Positions 34,344 to 43,184 of a stretch of 64,000 nucleotides of DNA are shown piece after piece. The stretch comes from Paraburkholderia heleia NBRC 101817 (GTDB lineage: Bacteria; Pseudomonadota; Gammaproteobacteria; Burkholderiales; Burkholderiaceae): contig NZ_BBJH01000002.1 of the NCBI RefSeq assembly GCF_000739775.1, positions 186,001-250,000 of the forward strand, given 5' to 3'. Below the pieces are notes generated by a model. It searched no databases and was not told the origin of the DNA. It was given only the letters and a program-made list of their open reading frames with translations. Numbering within the stretch: the stretch's first letter is position 1; every line of letters starts with the position of its first letter. Both the position numbers and the translations under genes were made by a program.

Positions 34344-35380
34344 GCGATCCGATAAAAGAAAAACGGCCGGTGCGCCTGGTGGGTTTGCGCCTGCCGGGTT
34401 TTGCCCGCATGGAGGGATTGCCGAGCTTTGTCGTGTTCGCGCTGGTGGTCGGCCTGTTCATGGCAACCGCACCGCGTGTCTTTTTGGGCTGGCCAATCTA
34501 CTTCTCCTTCCTGACCACCGTGCCGCCACTGGTTGTGCTGGCGATCGGGCTGACTCTCGTGATTGCGGCGGGGGAGATCGACCTGTCTTTCCCCTCGGTG
34601 ATGGCGTTCTCGGGCTTTCTGTTCGCCTGGTGCGTGAATACCACCGGATCCGCCTGGCTAGCCATTCTTGCCGCGTTGGCTGGCGGCGCGCTCGTCGGCG
34701 TGGTGAACGGGGTGCTGGTCGCGGTGGTCGGCATGCCGTCCATCATCGTGACGATCGGTACGCAGTTCCTTTGGGCCGGTGTGGCCTCGATCCTTTCCGG
34801 CGGGCTCTCCTATGCGCTGCAGCAACTCGCCAGCGGTTCGGCCTATGCGGTATTCGCGGGCACGCTGTTCGGTCTGATCCCGATGCAGGCAATCTGGGCA
34901 CTCGGGCTCGCCGTCTTCATGTGGTTCATCCTCAATCGCCACCGTTTTGGCGAGCACGTGCTGTTCATCGGAGACAACCGCAGCGTGGCGAAGGTCGTGG
35001 GCGTCAACGTGCTGCGTGAGACAGTAAAACTGTTCACGCTAATGGGTGTGCTGGCCGGTTTCGCCACGGTCCTGCTCACGCTCGAGAATCTGAACTACTT
35101 CTCGACCCAGGGACAAGGCTACCTGCTGCCGGCGCTGGCCGGCGTGTTCATCGGCGGAACCTCGGTCTTCGGCGGCACGGCAACGATCGTGGGAACTTTC
35201 TTCGGGACTTTCGTGATTGGGATGCTGGAGGCAGGAATCGTGGCGACAGGTATCGCCGGCTTCTGGGTCCAGGCGATCGAAGGGGTGGTGTTCATCGTCG
35301 CCGTGATCCTGCATCTGTTGGTCGAGAATCCCGCCAGGCTGCGCGCGCTGCGCGAAAGACTCAGGCTTGGGCGGGGATAA
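34340..35380 (+). CDS. Sugar ABC transporter permease (CUT2, FrcC-like)
   Basis: A 346-residue membrane protein with 8-10 helices and the CUT2 segments LTLVIAAGEIDLSFPSVMAF, GVVNGVLVAVVGMPSIIVT and GVFIGGTSVFGGTATIVGTF. It starts with GTG inside the last codons of the ATPase gene (four-base overlap), so the two are translationally coupled. It would form the homodimeric channel of the importer. The binding-protein gene follows after 29 bases. Confidence 0.92.
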   Translation: MSDPIKEKRPVRLVGLRLPGFARMEGLPSFVVFALVVGLFMATAPRVFLGWPIYFSFLTTVPPLVVLAIGLTLVIAAGEIDLSFPSVMAFSGFLFAWCVNTTGSAWLAILAALAGGALVGVVNGVLVAVVGMPSIIVTIGTQFLWAGVASILSGGLSYALQQLASGSAYAVFAGTLFGLIPMQAIWALGLAVFMWFILNRHRFGEHVLFIGDNRSVAKVVGVNVLRETVKLFTLMGVLAGFATVLLTLENLNYFSTQGQGYLLPALAGVFIGGTSVFGGTATIVGTFFGTFVIGMLEAGIVATGIAGFWVQAIEGVVFIVAVILHLLVENPARLRALRERLRLGRG

Positions 35381-35409
35381 AGCCGTTAAATCAGGAGATA
35401 GGAGCGAAG

Positions 35410-36414
35410 ATGAACAAGATCATGACTGGGTTCCTCCTGGGGGCGAGCGTGCTGGCGTTCGGCCTCGCGCCGACCGCCGGCGCCACTGAGCCGACCACGA
35501 CGGGCCAGCTCGGCGCGGGCATGACGATGTATATGCAGATGGGCGGCAACCCCGGCGACGGCGCGACGCTGCCACGCCAGACCGGGGCTGCGGATGCCGG
35601 GCATGCCTTCGGCATCAAGGTGATCGAGCAGTTCTCGGCCTGGAGCCCGGAGACGATGCTTGCGCAGTTTCGCCAGGCGATGGCGGCAAAGCCGACGTGT
35701 ATTGGCATCATGGGCCATCCGGGCGATCCGGCCTTCGCCCCGCTGATCAAGCAGGCGGTAGATCAGGGCATCATCGTGACCGTCGGCAATACGCCGCTAC
35801 CCGACAACCAGAAGCTCTACGACGCGAAGGGCTTCGGCTACGCCGGCGTCGAACTCTACGTGGGCGGGCAGATCACCGCTCAGGCCATGCTCAACGCCGG
35901 GCTCAAGAAGGGCGACGAGGCACTCGAATACGGTGTCTTCAACGAGAGTGTGCGCAGCCAGTCCGACCGCGGCCTTGCCGAGACGCTGGAAAAGGCCGGC
36001 GTGAAGGTGACGCGGCTCAATATCTCGCCCCAGGTGGATGCCGATTCGTCGCTCGCCGTGCCGATCCTGGTCGCCTTTATTCAGGCGCACCCTGGTCTGA
36101 AGGCGATTGGCACCCAGCACGGCGGCGTGACCGGGTTCATTCCGCAGGCGCTCCAGCAGGCTGGCAAGAAGCCGGGGCAAATCATCGTGGGCGGCATCGA
36201 TCTCGCGCCCGCCACGATTTCCGGGCTGCAAAGCAAATTCATCACCGCGACGCTCGACCAGCAGCTTTATCTGCAGGGCTTTCTGCCCGTCACGCAGTGC
36301 GTGCTCTCGGCGGCCTATCACTTCGCGGGACTGACCATCAACACCGGCGCAGGGGTACAGACACCTGCGACGATCGACTCGCTCATTCCGCTCATCAAGC
36401 GCGGGATCCGCTAG
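35410..36414 (+). CDS. Sugar ABC transporter periplasmic binding protein (CUT2)
   Basis: A 334-residue exported protein of the ribose-binding-like type (Peripla_BP_4). The signal peptide KIMTGFLLGASVLAFGLAPT ends at AGA. The mature part contains IGIMGHPGDPAFAPLIKQAV, YAGVELYVGGQITAQAMLNA and the late GGIDLAPATISGLQSKFITA, which resemble the sugar-contacting loops of this family. The ribosome site is AGGAG about 15 bases upstream with a nearer GGAG. It is the last gene of the ATPase-permease-binding protein set downstream of a GH3 glucosidase. Ligand unknown. Confidence 0.9.
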   Translation: MNKIMTGFLLGASVLAFGLAPTAGATEPTTTGQLGAGMTMYMQMGGNPGDGATLPRQTGAADAGHAFGIKVIEQFSAWSPETMLAQFRQAMAAKPTCIGIMGHPGDPAFAPLIKQAVDQGIIVTVGNTPLPDNQKLYDAKGFGYAGVELYVGGQITAQAMLNAGLKKGDEALEYGVFNESVRSQSDRGLAETLEKAGVKVTRLNISPQVDADSSLAVPILVAFIQAHPGLKAIGTQHGGVTGFIPQALQQAGKKPGQIIVGGIDLAPATISGLQSKFITATLDQQLYLQGFLPVTQCVLSAAYHFAGLTINTGAGVQTPATIDSLIPLIKRGIR

Positions 36415-36993
36415 GGACGAGTGATGCGAGATGCAATGGCCTGGGTGCCGATCGCACCCTTGGCGCGAGGCTTGCGTGCCTCATCATCCGGCTCGGGCAC
36501 GCGTTGGTTCGACGGAAGCAAACCCATGACCACCACTGTCAAGCCCGTTGTCATCACTTCCTGAATGAACCTGCCAGCCACCGCTTCGATCTTCGCTCTC
36601 CGTTCCTCATTCATCACACGACTCCCGGCTTTGCACGTTATCGCTCGTGTACGAAACGTTGCAAATTTCGGACCCGGCGCACCGTTGAGCTTGCCGGGGG
36701 CAGCCCCGCGCGCTGCCACGCGAGTGTCCCCTTCGAACACCTCCACGGGCTTGCCCGCCAGCGCGCCGATCCCGGATGCGGCGAACGGGGCGAGCGCATT
36801 GCTCATGCACACGGTTCGAGCCGTCGTTCCATGCGGACAGTGTGTACCACGAGGCCCGCGTGGAGCCAGTGGACTCATGTCAGGGGCCGCGCAGGCTTTA
36901 TGCGTTTTTGCGGGTTCGATAGCAGGAGATATTGGATTGATCGCGGCGCGCGCGGCGTTAGCATGGGCGTCCCGTCTTTTACCTTATCACCCA
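36415..36993. other. Gene-poor interval with one weak minus-strand reading frame
   Basis: No firm gene is visible. On the minus strand a frame from 36806 to 36411 could encode about 131 residues (beginning MSNALAPFAASGIGALAGKP), but it has no ribosome site, no recognisable domain and would overlap the sugar-binding-protein stop. I treat it as probably non-coding. Confidence 0.4.
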
Positions 36994-38055
36994 ATGTCCC
37001 GTTCTTTTCCACGCTTTGGCATCTGGGCGCTCGTGCACGGAAGCCGCGCGGCGCTGCAGGACCCCGCCGAACCCTACGACGCATCGTGGGCCCGCAACAA
37101 GGCGCTCGTGCTCGAAGCCGAGCGCCTCGGCTTCGACTCGGTGCTCGTCGCGCAGCATACGGTCAATCCGCACGATCCTGCGCTCGACCAGCTGGAGGCG
37201 TGGACGGCCTCGGCAGCGTTGGCTGCGCTTACGTCGCGCATCGAGATCATCGCCGCGATCAAGCCGTTTCTCTACCACCCGGTCGTGCTCGCGAAGATGG
37301 CGCAGCAGATCGAGCACATCAGCGGCGGGCGCTTCGCGATCAACCTCGTGAATGCGTGGAACCGGCCGGAACTGGAGCGCGCCGGCATTGCATTCCCGGA
37401 GCACGACGATCGCTATGCCTACGGCCGCGAGTGGATCACGGTTGTCGACGCGCTGTTGCGCGGCCAGAGCGTGAATCACCACGGCGAGCACTTCCATATC
37501 GACGATTACCGGCTGCTTCCCGCCGATCCGTTTCGCGCTCGCCCGCGCATTTACGTGGGCGGCGAGTCGGAGCCGGCGCGCGAACTGGTGGCTGCGCACG
37601 GCGACGTCTGGTTCATCAACGGCCAGCCGCTCGACGACGTATCGGGCCTGATCGCCGACGTGTCGGCACGCGCGCGGCCCGACGGGCACGATGCCTTGCG
37701 CTTCGGTCTGTCCGCTTTCGTGATCGCGCGCGAGACCCAGGCGCAGGCCGAGGCGCACCTCGATCATCTGTTCGCGCTGGCCGAGCGCGACAAGCCGCTG
37801 CGCGAGCGCCAGAAGGCCAACATCGATCCGAACGTCGAGATGTTCAAGACCTTTGCACGCTCGGTGCGCGTCGGCTCCAATGGGGGTACGGCAGCGGGAC
37901 TCGTGGGCGACTACGACACGGTTGCGCGGCGCATTGCCGAATTTCACCGCGCGGGAGTTGAACTCTTCATGCTGCAGTTTCAGCCCTTCGAGCACGACAT
38001 GCGCCGTTTTGCACAAGAGATCGTGCCGCGCGTGCGCCGCGAACTGGCAGCATGA
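36994..38055 (+). CDS. LLM-class flavin-dependent monooxygenase, SfnG/SsuD-like
   Basis: A 353-residue luciferase-like TIM barrel that would use reduced FMN from a separate reductase. Motifs include EAERLGFDSVLVAQHT, KMAQQIEHISGGRFAINLVN and PRIYVGGESEPARELVAAHG. Related enzymes open sulfones or sulfonates (SfnG, MsuD) for sulfur supply. The start at 36994 marks the beginning of the conserved barrel; the open frame extends upstream to 36565 without family likeness. It converges with the sulfur-scavenging operon and probably belongs to the same regulon. The exact substrate is unknown. Confidence 0.87.
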   Translation: MSRSFPRFGIWALVHGSRAALQDPAEPYDASWARNKALVLEAERLGFDSVLVAQHTVNPHDPALDQLEAWTASAALAALTSRIEIIAAIKPFLYHPVVLAKMAQQIEHISGGRFAINLVNAWNRPELERAGIAFPEHDDRYAYGREWITVVDALLRGQSVNHHGEHFHIDDYRLLPADPFRARPRIYVGGESEPARELVAAHGDVWFINGQPLDDVSGLIADVSARARPDGHDALRFGLSAFVIARETQAQAEAHLDHLFALAERDKPLRERQKANIDPNVEMFKTFARSVRVGSNGGTAAGLVGDYDTVARRIAEFHRAGVELFMLQFQPFEHDMRRFAQEIVPRVRRELAA

Positions 38056-38077
38056 AGCAAGGCTCGCGCGGCCCGGA

Positions 38078-39319
38078 TCAGAAGAACGCACCCGTTGGCG
38101 GGAGCTGTCCGGTCAGCAGGTTCTGACCGAGCAGGCGCTCCTTGTAGAGCCGCGGATTGTGCGAGGCAATCACCTTGATATTGCGCCAGTGCCGGTCCAG
38201 CGCGGCCGCGTTCGACACGACCGAGCCCGAGCCCAGGTCGATCAGCCAGCTCGCGACTTGCGGCGCGAGATCGTCGATCACGACCTTGGCTTCCGAGGCG
38301 GCGAGCGTCGCGGCGAGGGCGCTCGCGTAGTCGTCGCGCGTGCCTCGGCTTTCCGCGGCACGTTGCAGCGCCTCTACGGCGCGCACGGCGCTCGCCTCGA
38401 TGCTCGCGGCGTAGGCGCGAATGCGGCCCAGCAACGCCTGCAGCGCCGGTTCGTCAGCGGGCTGCGCGGCTTCGCCATGGTAGAAGTTGCGCCGCCGCGC
38501 GCGCAACGCCTCCACCGCATCCAGAACCACTCGCCGCACGATGCCGGCAATGCAGTTGGTGAGGTAGACCTGGTGGAAGGTGAAGCCCCACGGCGCGGCT
38601 TCGGGCGCTTTCGGCGGATCGGGCGCATAGACGTGCGCGGGCTTCACCACGACGTTTCGGAACCGCGCGGTGCCCGAGCCGGTCAGTCGCTGGCCGAAAC
38701 CCTGCCAGTCGTCCTCGGTGCCGACGCCTTCGCCTCGTTCGAGCACATATTGCACGGTACCGTTCGCCCGGCTTTCGACGGCGAGCCCGACGAATGCGTC
38801 GTTGTAGAGGTTGCCGGTCGCGTACACCTTGTCGCCCGTCCCGACATAGACCTGCCTGCGCTCGTCCCATTCCAGCCGGCTCAGTACGGCGCTCGGCCGC
38901 GCGCCTGCCGCCGTCGCATCGCTTGCGGCGAAGCTCAGGCCGATCGTCTTGCGCTGGCGCGCAAGGTCGAGCACATGCGCATGGAACGGATGCTCGCGCC
39001 GTTCGAGCGCTGCTTCTATTTGCCAGAAATGATTGCGAAAGGCGTGAGCGATGTTCGAATCGGCCGCGGCGAGGTCGCGCGCCACGGCGAAAAGTTCGCT
39101 TAACGACACGCCTTGGCCGCCGTCACCAGCAGGCAGGCGCAACGCGCCGAAGCCGAGCGCCTTGAGCGCCGCGATCTCTTCGTGCGGCAGGCGCTGCTCG
39201 CGCTCGCGCTGCGCCGCCGTCGCGGCGATCCCGCCAATGGCGTGAGCGAATCCGAGCGACGCCGACAATGGCGAGACGAGCGCGATTGCGCCAGGCGACG
39301 AGCTGTGAGTTTCAGACAT
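38078..39319 (-). CDS. Acyl-CoA-dehydrogenase-like flavoprotein monooxygenase, SfnB/DszC type
   Basis: A 413-residue protein of the acyl-CoA dehydrogenase fold, in the subgroup that includes SfnB and the dibenzothiophene monooxygenase DszC, which use reduced flavin and oxygen instead of oxidising acyl-CoA. Visible are LPAGDGGQGVSLSELFAVAR, AFRNHFWQIEAAL, KVYATGNLYNDAFVGLAV and GFTFHQVYLTNCIAGIVRRV, and the C-terminal DRHWRNIKVIASHNPRLYKE. It is the last gene of the leftward ssu-like operon, 54 bases after the binding-protein gene. Role in sulfur release from an organosulfur compound is inferred. Confidence 0.85.
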   Translation of the reverse strand: MSETHSSSPGAIALVSPLSASLGFAHAIGGIAATAAQREREQRLPHEEIAALKALGFGALRLPAGDGGQGVSLSELFAVARDLAAADSNIAHAFRNHFWQIEAALERREHPFHAHVLDLARQRKTIGLSFAASDATAAGARPSAVLSRLEWDERRQVYVGTGDKVYATGNLYNDAFVGLAVESRANGTVQYVLERGEGVGTEDDWQGFGQRLTGSGTARFRNVVVKPAHVYAPDPPKAPEAAPWGFTFHQVYLTNCIAGIVRRVVLDAVEALRARRRNFYHGEAAQPADEPALQALLGRIRAYAASIEASAVRAVEALQRAAESRGTRDDYASALAATLAASEAKVVIDDLAPQVASWLIDLGSGSVVSNAAALDRHWRNIKVIASHNPRLYKERLLGQNLLTGQLPPTGAFF

Positions 39320-39373
39320 ACGCTTTCCGGTTCATGCCGCCTTCGCGTGCGTGGCGTCCAATTGGGTGGCGCG

Positions 39374-40378
39374 TCATACCTTGACGCTGTAGTCGGCGAC
39401 CTTGATGGGTGCGCCGATGATCTTGCGTTGCGCGAGCCAGTCCGCCGCGCGTTGCAACTGCGCCATGAAAGCCGCATCGTCCGGCTCGTGGAACTGGTTC
39501 ACGCGCTTCAGGCTCGCCAGATAGTCGCGCACCTGATCCGGATATTTCGCCTCCTTTTGCACGAGCCCCTCCGACTCGGCCGGATGTTGCGATTGCCAGG
39601 CGCCTTCCACGTAGTACGCGTCGAGCACGGCGCGCACCAGTTCGGAGTTTTCTTCGGTGAACCTTCGGCGCGTGACGAGCGAGCTGTAATCGATGAGAAA
39701 GTCGAGATCGCGTCCTTCGTTGAAAATGTCCGTGGCATCGTTCGAATAGCGCGAAATATCGACGGCGGGCGACCACATCGACCACGCGTCGACCTTGCCT
39801 TGCGCAAACGCGGGCGCCGCATCGGGCGGATTCAGATAGACGAACTCGACCTTGCTGCGGTCGACGCGGTGTTTTTCCAGCGCCGCGATGAGCAGGAACT
39901 CGCCGAGCCCCGAGCGGTTCACCGCGACCTTGCGGCCGGCGAGGTCGGCCACGGATCGAATGCCACTCGTCTTCTTCACAATGATGGCGGTCGAGCGCGG
40001 CGAATACACGTCGAAGCCCGTGAAGACGATGGGGGCGCCGGCCAGCATGGCGGCGAGCGCGGGTGTCGTCGATCCCCAGAAGCCGAAATCCGCGCTGCCG
40101 CCAACCACGGCCTGGATCGACGGCGCGTGGTTCGGGAATGGCCCGACCCATTCGACCTTGATACGCTTCGCCGCCAGCGATTGCTCGAACACGCCGCGTT
40201 GTTTCGCGATGTCGGGCAGGGCGCCGTAGCCCCAGCCAATGCGGACCGTGTCGGTGTTGCGCGTGAGTTTCGCCGGCTGCGCGGCGCGCGCGGGAAGCAG
40301 ATGCGCGGCGGCGGCGCCGGCCAGCAGGCCGCCCGCCGCGCGCAGGAGCTGGCGGCGAGTGAGTGAAGCATCGTTCAT
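39374..40378 (-). CDS. Aliphatic-sulfonate-type ABC binding protein with Tat-like signal
   Basis: A 334-residue SsuA/NrtA-like periplasmic protein. The N-terminus SLTRRQLLRAAGGLLAGAAA looks like a twin-arginine signal. The mature domain has VRIGWGYGALPDIAKQRGVF, VVGGSADFGFWGSTTPALAA, RKVAVNRSGLGEFLLIAALE and GKVDAWSMWSPAVDI. It follows ssuB by 36 bases. Because the first gene of the operon (ssuA-like) is truncated, this protein is probably the working binding protein for SsuBC. Ligand (alkanesulfonate, taurine-like or sulfone-derived) is not determined. Confidence 0.9.
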   Translation of the reverse strand: MNDASLTRRQLLRAAGGLLAGAAAAHLLPARAAQPAKLTRNTDTVRIGWGYGALPDIAKQRGVFEQSLAAKRIKVEWVGPFPNHAPSIQAVVGGSADFGFWGSTTPALAAMLAGAPIVFTGFDVYSPRSTAIIVKKTSGIRSVADLAGRKVAVNRSGLGEFLLIAALEKHRVDRSKVEFVYLNPPDAAPAFAQGKVDAWSMWSPAVDISRYSNDATDIFNEGRDLDFLIDYSSLVTRRRFTEENSELVRAVLDAYYVEGAWQSQHPAESEGLVQKEAKYPDQVRDYLASLKRVNQFHEPDDAAFMAQLQRAADWLAQRKIIGAPIKVADYSVKV

Positions 40379-40414
40379 TCGTGGTCCTTTCTTTTGTATG
40401 GTGGAGGAGGCGGT

Positions 40415-41176
40415 TCAGTGGGACTGAACGCCGAGTTCCTCGAGCAGCGTGAACCGCAACGTCTGCGGCGTGTGGTCTTTGGGATGAAACGAAGCGGCGA
40501 TGCGCCCTGCGCGCATGACGAGAATGCGGTCGGCGAGCGAGAGCGCCTCGTCGACATCGTGCGTCACGATGAGCACGCCCGGCGCGTGACGCGCGACCAG
40601 CTCCTTGACGAGCCCGTGCATCTTGATGCGCGTAAGCGCATCGAGCGCGGCGAACGGCTCGTCGAGCAACAGCAGCGCGGGTTCGCGCACGAGCGCGCGC
40701 GCCAGCGCGACACGTTGTGCCTGACCGCCTGAAAGATTGCGCGGCCAGTCGTGCTCGCGCCCCGCCAGGCCGACTTCGGCCAGCGCGCGCGACGCACCGG
40801 CGCGACCGACGCTCGACTCATGACCGAGTGCGACGTTCTCCCACAAGTTGGCCCAGGGCAGCAGGCGATGCTCCTGAAACACCACGGACGGCCGCTCGGG
40901 CGCGCGAATCTGCCCGGCATCCGGCGTATCGAGACCCGCGAGCGCGCGCAGCAGCGTGGTCTTGCCGCAGCCGCTTTCGCCGAGCAGTGCGACGAATTCG
41001 CCTTTGCGGATCTCGAGGTCGAGCGCGTCGATCACGACACGCGTGCCATAGCGGCGCTGGAGTCCGCGCACCGAGACGGCCAGCGGCGAGGCGGCAGTTT
41101 CGGTTTCGTGGCGGGGAATGCCTTCAATGGCGTCGATGGCATTCGCGTGACCGGATAACGTGGCAGTGACGCTCAT
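40415..41176 (-). CDS. ssuB: Aliphatic sulfonate ABC transporter ATPase SsuB
   Basis: A 253-residue ATPase. After a 30-residue leader come Walker A (GESGCGKTTLL), the Q-loop VVFQEHRLLPWANLWENVAL typical of SsuB/TauB, signature LSGGQAQRVALARALV and Walker B (LLLLDEPFAALD). The start overlaps the permease stop by four bases (ATGA). The frame is open much further upstream, but this start is fixed by the coupling and by family length. It powers import of sulfonates with SsuC and a binding protein. Confidence 0.93.
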   Translation of the reverse strand: MSVTATLSGHANAIDAIEGIPRHETETAASPLAVSVRGLQRRYGTRVVIDALDLEIRKGEFVALLGESGCGKTTLLRALAGLDTPDAGQIRAPERPSVVFQEHRLLPWANLWENVALGHESSVGRAGASRALAEVGLAGREHDWPRNLSGGQAQRVALARALVREPALLLLDEPFAALDALTRIKMHGLVKELVARHAPGVLIVTHDVDEALSLADRILVMRAGRIAASFHPKDHTPQTLRFTLLEELGVQSH

Positions 41177-42012
41177 GACTTCTCTGCCTTCGTGTAGTTC
41201 GCATGCCACGACAGGAAGCGTGCTTCGAGCGAGCGGACGAGGGCGTCGGCGGCGACGCCGATGATCGCGTAAATAATCATGGTCAGCAAGATGACATTGG
41301 TCTGCAGGAACTCGCGAGCGTCCATGGCGAGAAAGCCGATGCCTTGGGTCGTCGCGAGGGTTTCGGCGATGACGAGCGCGAGCCACGCGTGCGCGAGCGC
41401 ATAACGCACGCCCGTGAGGATCGCGGGCATCGCGCCGGGCAGAATGATCCGGCGCACGACAGCGGGCCATTTCATCCCGATCACCCTGGCGAGTTCCATC
41501 AGTTTCGAATCGATCTGGCGAATGCCGAGCATCGTGTTGATGTAGATGGGAAAGAGGACTGCTAACGCGACGAGAAAAATCTTCGCGACTTCGCCTACGC
41601 CAAACCACACGATCACGAGCGGCAGCATCGCGAGAAACGGTATCGCGCGCACCATCTGGATTGGCCGGTCGATGAGCGCCTGGGCGAGGCGGGAAAAGCC
41701 GGCCAGCACGCCCAGAACGAGCCCGATTGCACTGCCGATCAGAAAGCCGGTCATCGCGCGCAGCAGCGAGACGCCAAGGTGAACGAACAGGTCGCCGTTG
41801 CGGGCGAGATTCCACGCCGTCGCCGCGACGCTGCTCGGCGCCGGCAGCACTTGTGGCGTGAGCCATCCCAAGCGCGCCGCGATTTCCCAAAGCACAAAAA
41901 TCAGCGCGGGGATAGCCCACGAGAGCCAGTAGTGAAAGCGGTCCGCCGAACGCCGCGAGCCCGCCCGCGACGACGGGACATAGCTGTTTGAAGAAGTGGT
42001 CAAGTCAGCCAT
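41173..42012 (-). CDS. ssuC: Aliphatic sulfonate ABC transporter permease SsuC
   Basis: A 279-residue inner-membrane protein with six helices and the binding-protein-dependent permease motif ELARVIGMKWPAVVRRIILP followed by GAMPAILTGVRYALAHAWLA. The opening LSWAIPALIFVLWEIAARLG is SsuC-like. It lies 68 bases after ssuD and is coupled to ssuB. The chosen start is the ATG at 42012; upstream in-frame sequence is arginine-rich and unlike a protein. Confidence 0.93.
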   Translation of the reverse strand: MADLTTSSNSYVPSSRAGSRRSADRFHYWLSWAIPALIFVLWEIAARLGWLTPQVLPAPSSVAATAWNLARNGDLFVHLGVSLLRAMTGFLIGSAIGLVLGVLAGFSRLAQALIDRPIQMVRAIPFLAMLPLVIVWFGVGEVAKIFLVALAVLFPIYINTMLGIRQIDSKLMELARVIGMKWPAVVRRIILPGAMPAILTGVRYALAHAWLALVIAETLATTQGIGFLAMDAREFLQTNVILLTMIIYAIIGVAADALVRSLEARFLSWHANYTKAEKS

Positions 42013-42080
42013 GTCGGTTCCGTCATTGCCTTGAAGAGATACAACGGGTGGTAAAAGCCTTCCGTGGGGGGCGCCATGGG

Positions 42081-43184
42081 TCATGCCGCGGCGGCGCGCT
42101 GCACACCGTCTTCCTTCGCGACGGCCGCGCGCACGAGCGGCAGCAGATCGCGGCCGTAAGCGAGGGCGTCTTCGAGCGGATCGAAGCCGCGAATCAGGAA
42201 TGTCGAAACGCCGAGCTTGCGGTATTCGAGCAGCGCGTCGGCGACCTGTTGGGGCGTACCGACGAGCGCAGTCGAATTGCCGGCCGCGCGCGTGAGCGCG
42301 GCGATCCCCGTCCACAGCCGCGTATCCACGACATTGCCCTTTGCCGCTTCGGCGAGCAGTCGCTTTGCGCCCTCGTTCTGGGGATTCTTTGGGCGGCGTG
42401 TGAAATTGGGCGAGCGCGCGACGACATCCTTCGCGCGCGCGAGAATCGATTCGGCGCGCGCCCAGGCGGCACTTTCGGTCGCCGCCAGAATCGGACGCAG
42501 CGAGAGGCTGAAGCGGATGTGGCGTTCCCGGCCATGCACGGCCGCGGCTGCGCGGACACGCGCGATCGTTTCTCGCACCGCGTCGAGCGATTCGCCCCAC
42601 AGCGCGAACACGTTTGCGTGTTTGCCCGCGACGGCGATCGCTGCATCGGACGATCCGCCGAAGTACACGGGCAGATGCGGCCGTTGCAACGGGCGCACCT
42701 GCGAGCGGTGTCCTGCGACGCGGTAGTACGTTCCTGCGTGGTCGAATGGCGCATCGCTCGTCCACGACCGCTTGACGACGTCGAGATATTCGTCGGTACG
42801 CCGATAGCGTTCATCGTGCGTGAGCCAGTCGCCGTCGCGCTGCTGCTCGGTGTCGTCGCCGCCGGAGATGATGTGCACGGCGGCGCGGCCTGCGCTGAAA
42901 TGATCGAGCGTGGCGAGCTGGCGTGCGGCGAGCGTCGGCGCTACGAAGCCGGGGCGGTGTGCAAGCAGGATGCCGAGCCGTTGCGTCTGCTGGGCGACGA
43001 ACGAGGCAATCTGGAAGCCGTCGGGCGAGGCGCTCGAGTGGGCGATCAGCACGCGGTCGAAACCGCCGTACTCGTGCGCCTGGGCGACGGTCGCGATCCA
43101 CGGCGGATTGACGGCCGGACCTTGCGGCAAATGGATTTCACTGGACTCCTGATGACTGACATAGCCGATGAATTCGACGCTCAT
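42081..43184 (-). CDS. ssuD: FMNH2-dependent alkanesulfonate monooxygenase SsuD
   Basis: A 367-residue luciferase-like enzyme that uses reduced FMN and oxygen to split sulfonates into aldehyde and sulfite. Motifs include EYGGFDRVLIAHSSASPDGF, LLAHRPGFVAPTLAARQLAT, AVHIISGGDDTEQQRDGDW and PVYFGGSSDAAIAVAGKHAN, all close to E. coli SsuD. Its ATG overlaps by four bases the stop of the truncated ssuA-like gene, so translation is coupled to that fragment. No ssuE reductase gene is in the window. Confidence 0.93.
   Translation of the reverse strand: MSVEFIGYVSHQESSEIHLPQGPAVNPPWIATVAQAHEYGGFDRVLIAHSSASPDGFQIASFVAQQTQRLGILLAHRPGFVAPTLAARQLATLDHFSAGRAAVHIISGGDDTEQQRDGDWLTHDERYRRTDEYLDVVKRSWTSDAPFDHAGTYYRVAGHRSQVRPLQRPHLPVYFGGSSDAAIAVAGKHANVFALWGESLDAVRETIARVRAAAAVHGRERHIRFSLSLRPILAATESAAWARAESILARAKDVVARSPNFTRRPKNPQNEGAKRLLAEAAKGNVVDTRLWTGIAALTRAAGNSTALVGTPQQVADALLEYRKLGVSTFLIRGFDPLEDALAYGRDLLPLVRAAVAKEDGVQRAAAA

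Noticed and set aside
36411..36806. Minus-strand frame of about 131 residues between the sugar importer and the LLM monooxygenase
   Set aside because: No ribosome site, no recognisable domain and overlap with the binding-protein stop. Kept only as a weak possibility in the interval note.
35697..37961. Very long plus-strand open frame spanning the sugar-binding protein and LLM monooxygenase genes
   Set aside because: It crosses two real genes in a different frame and has shadow composition throughout.
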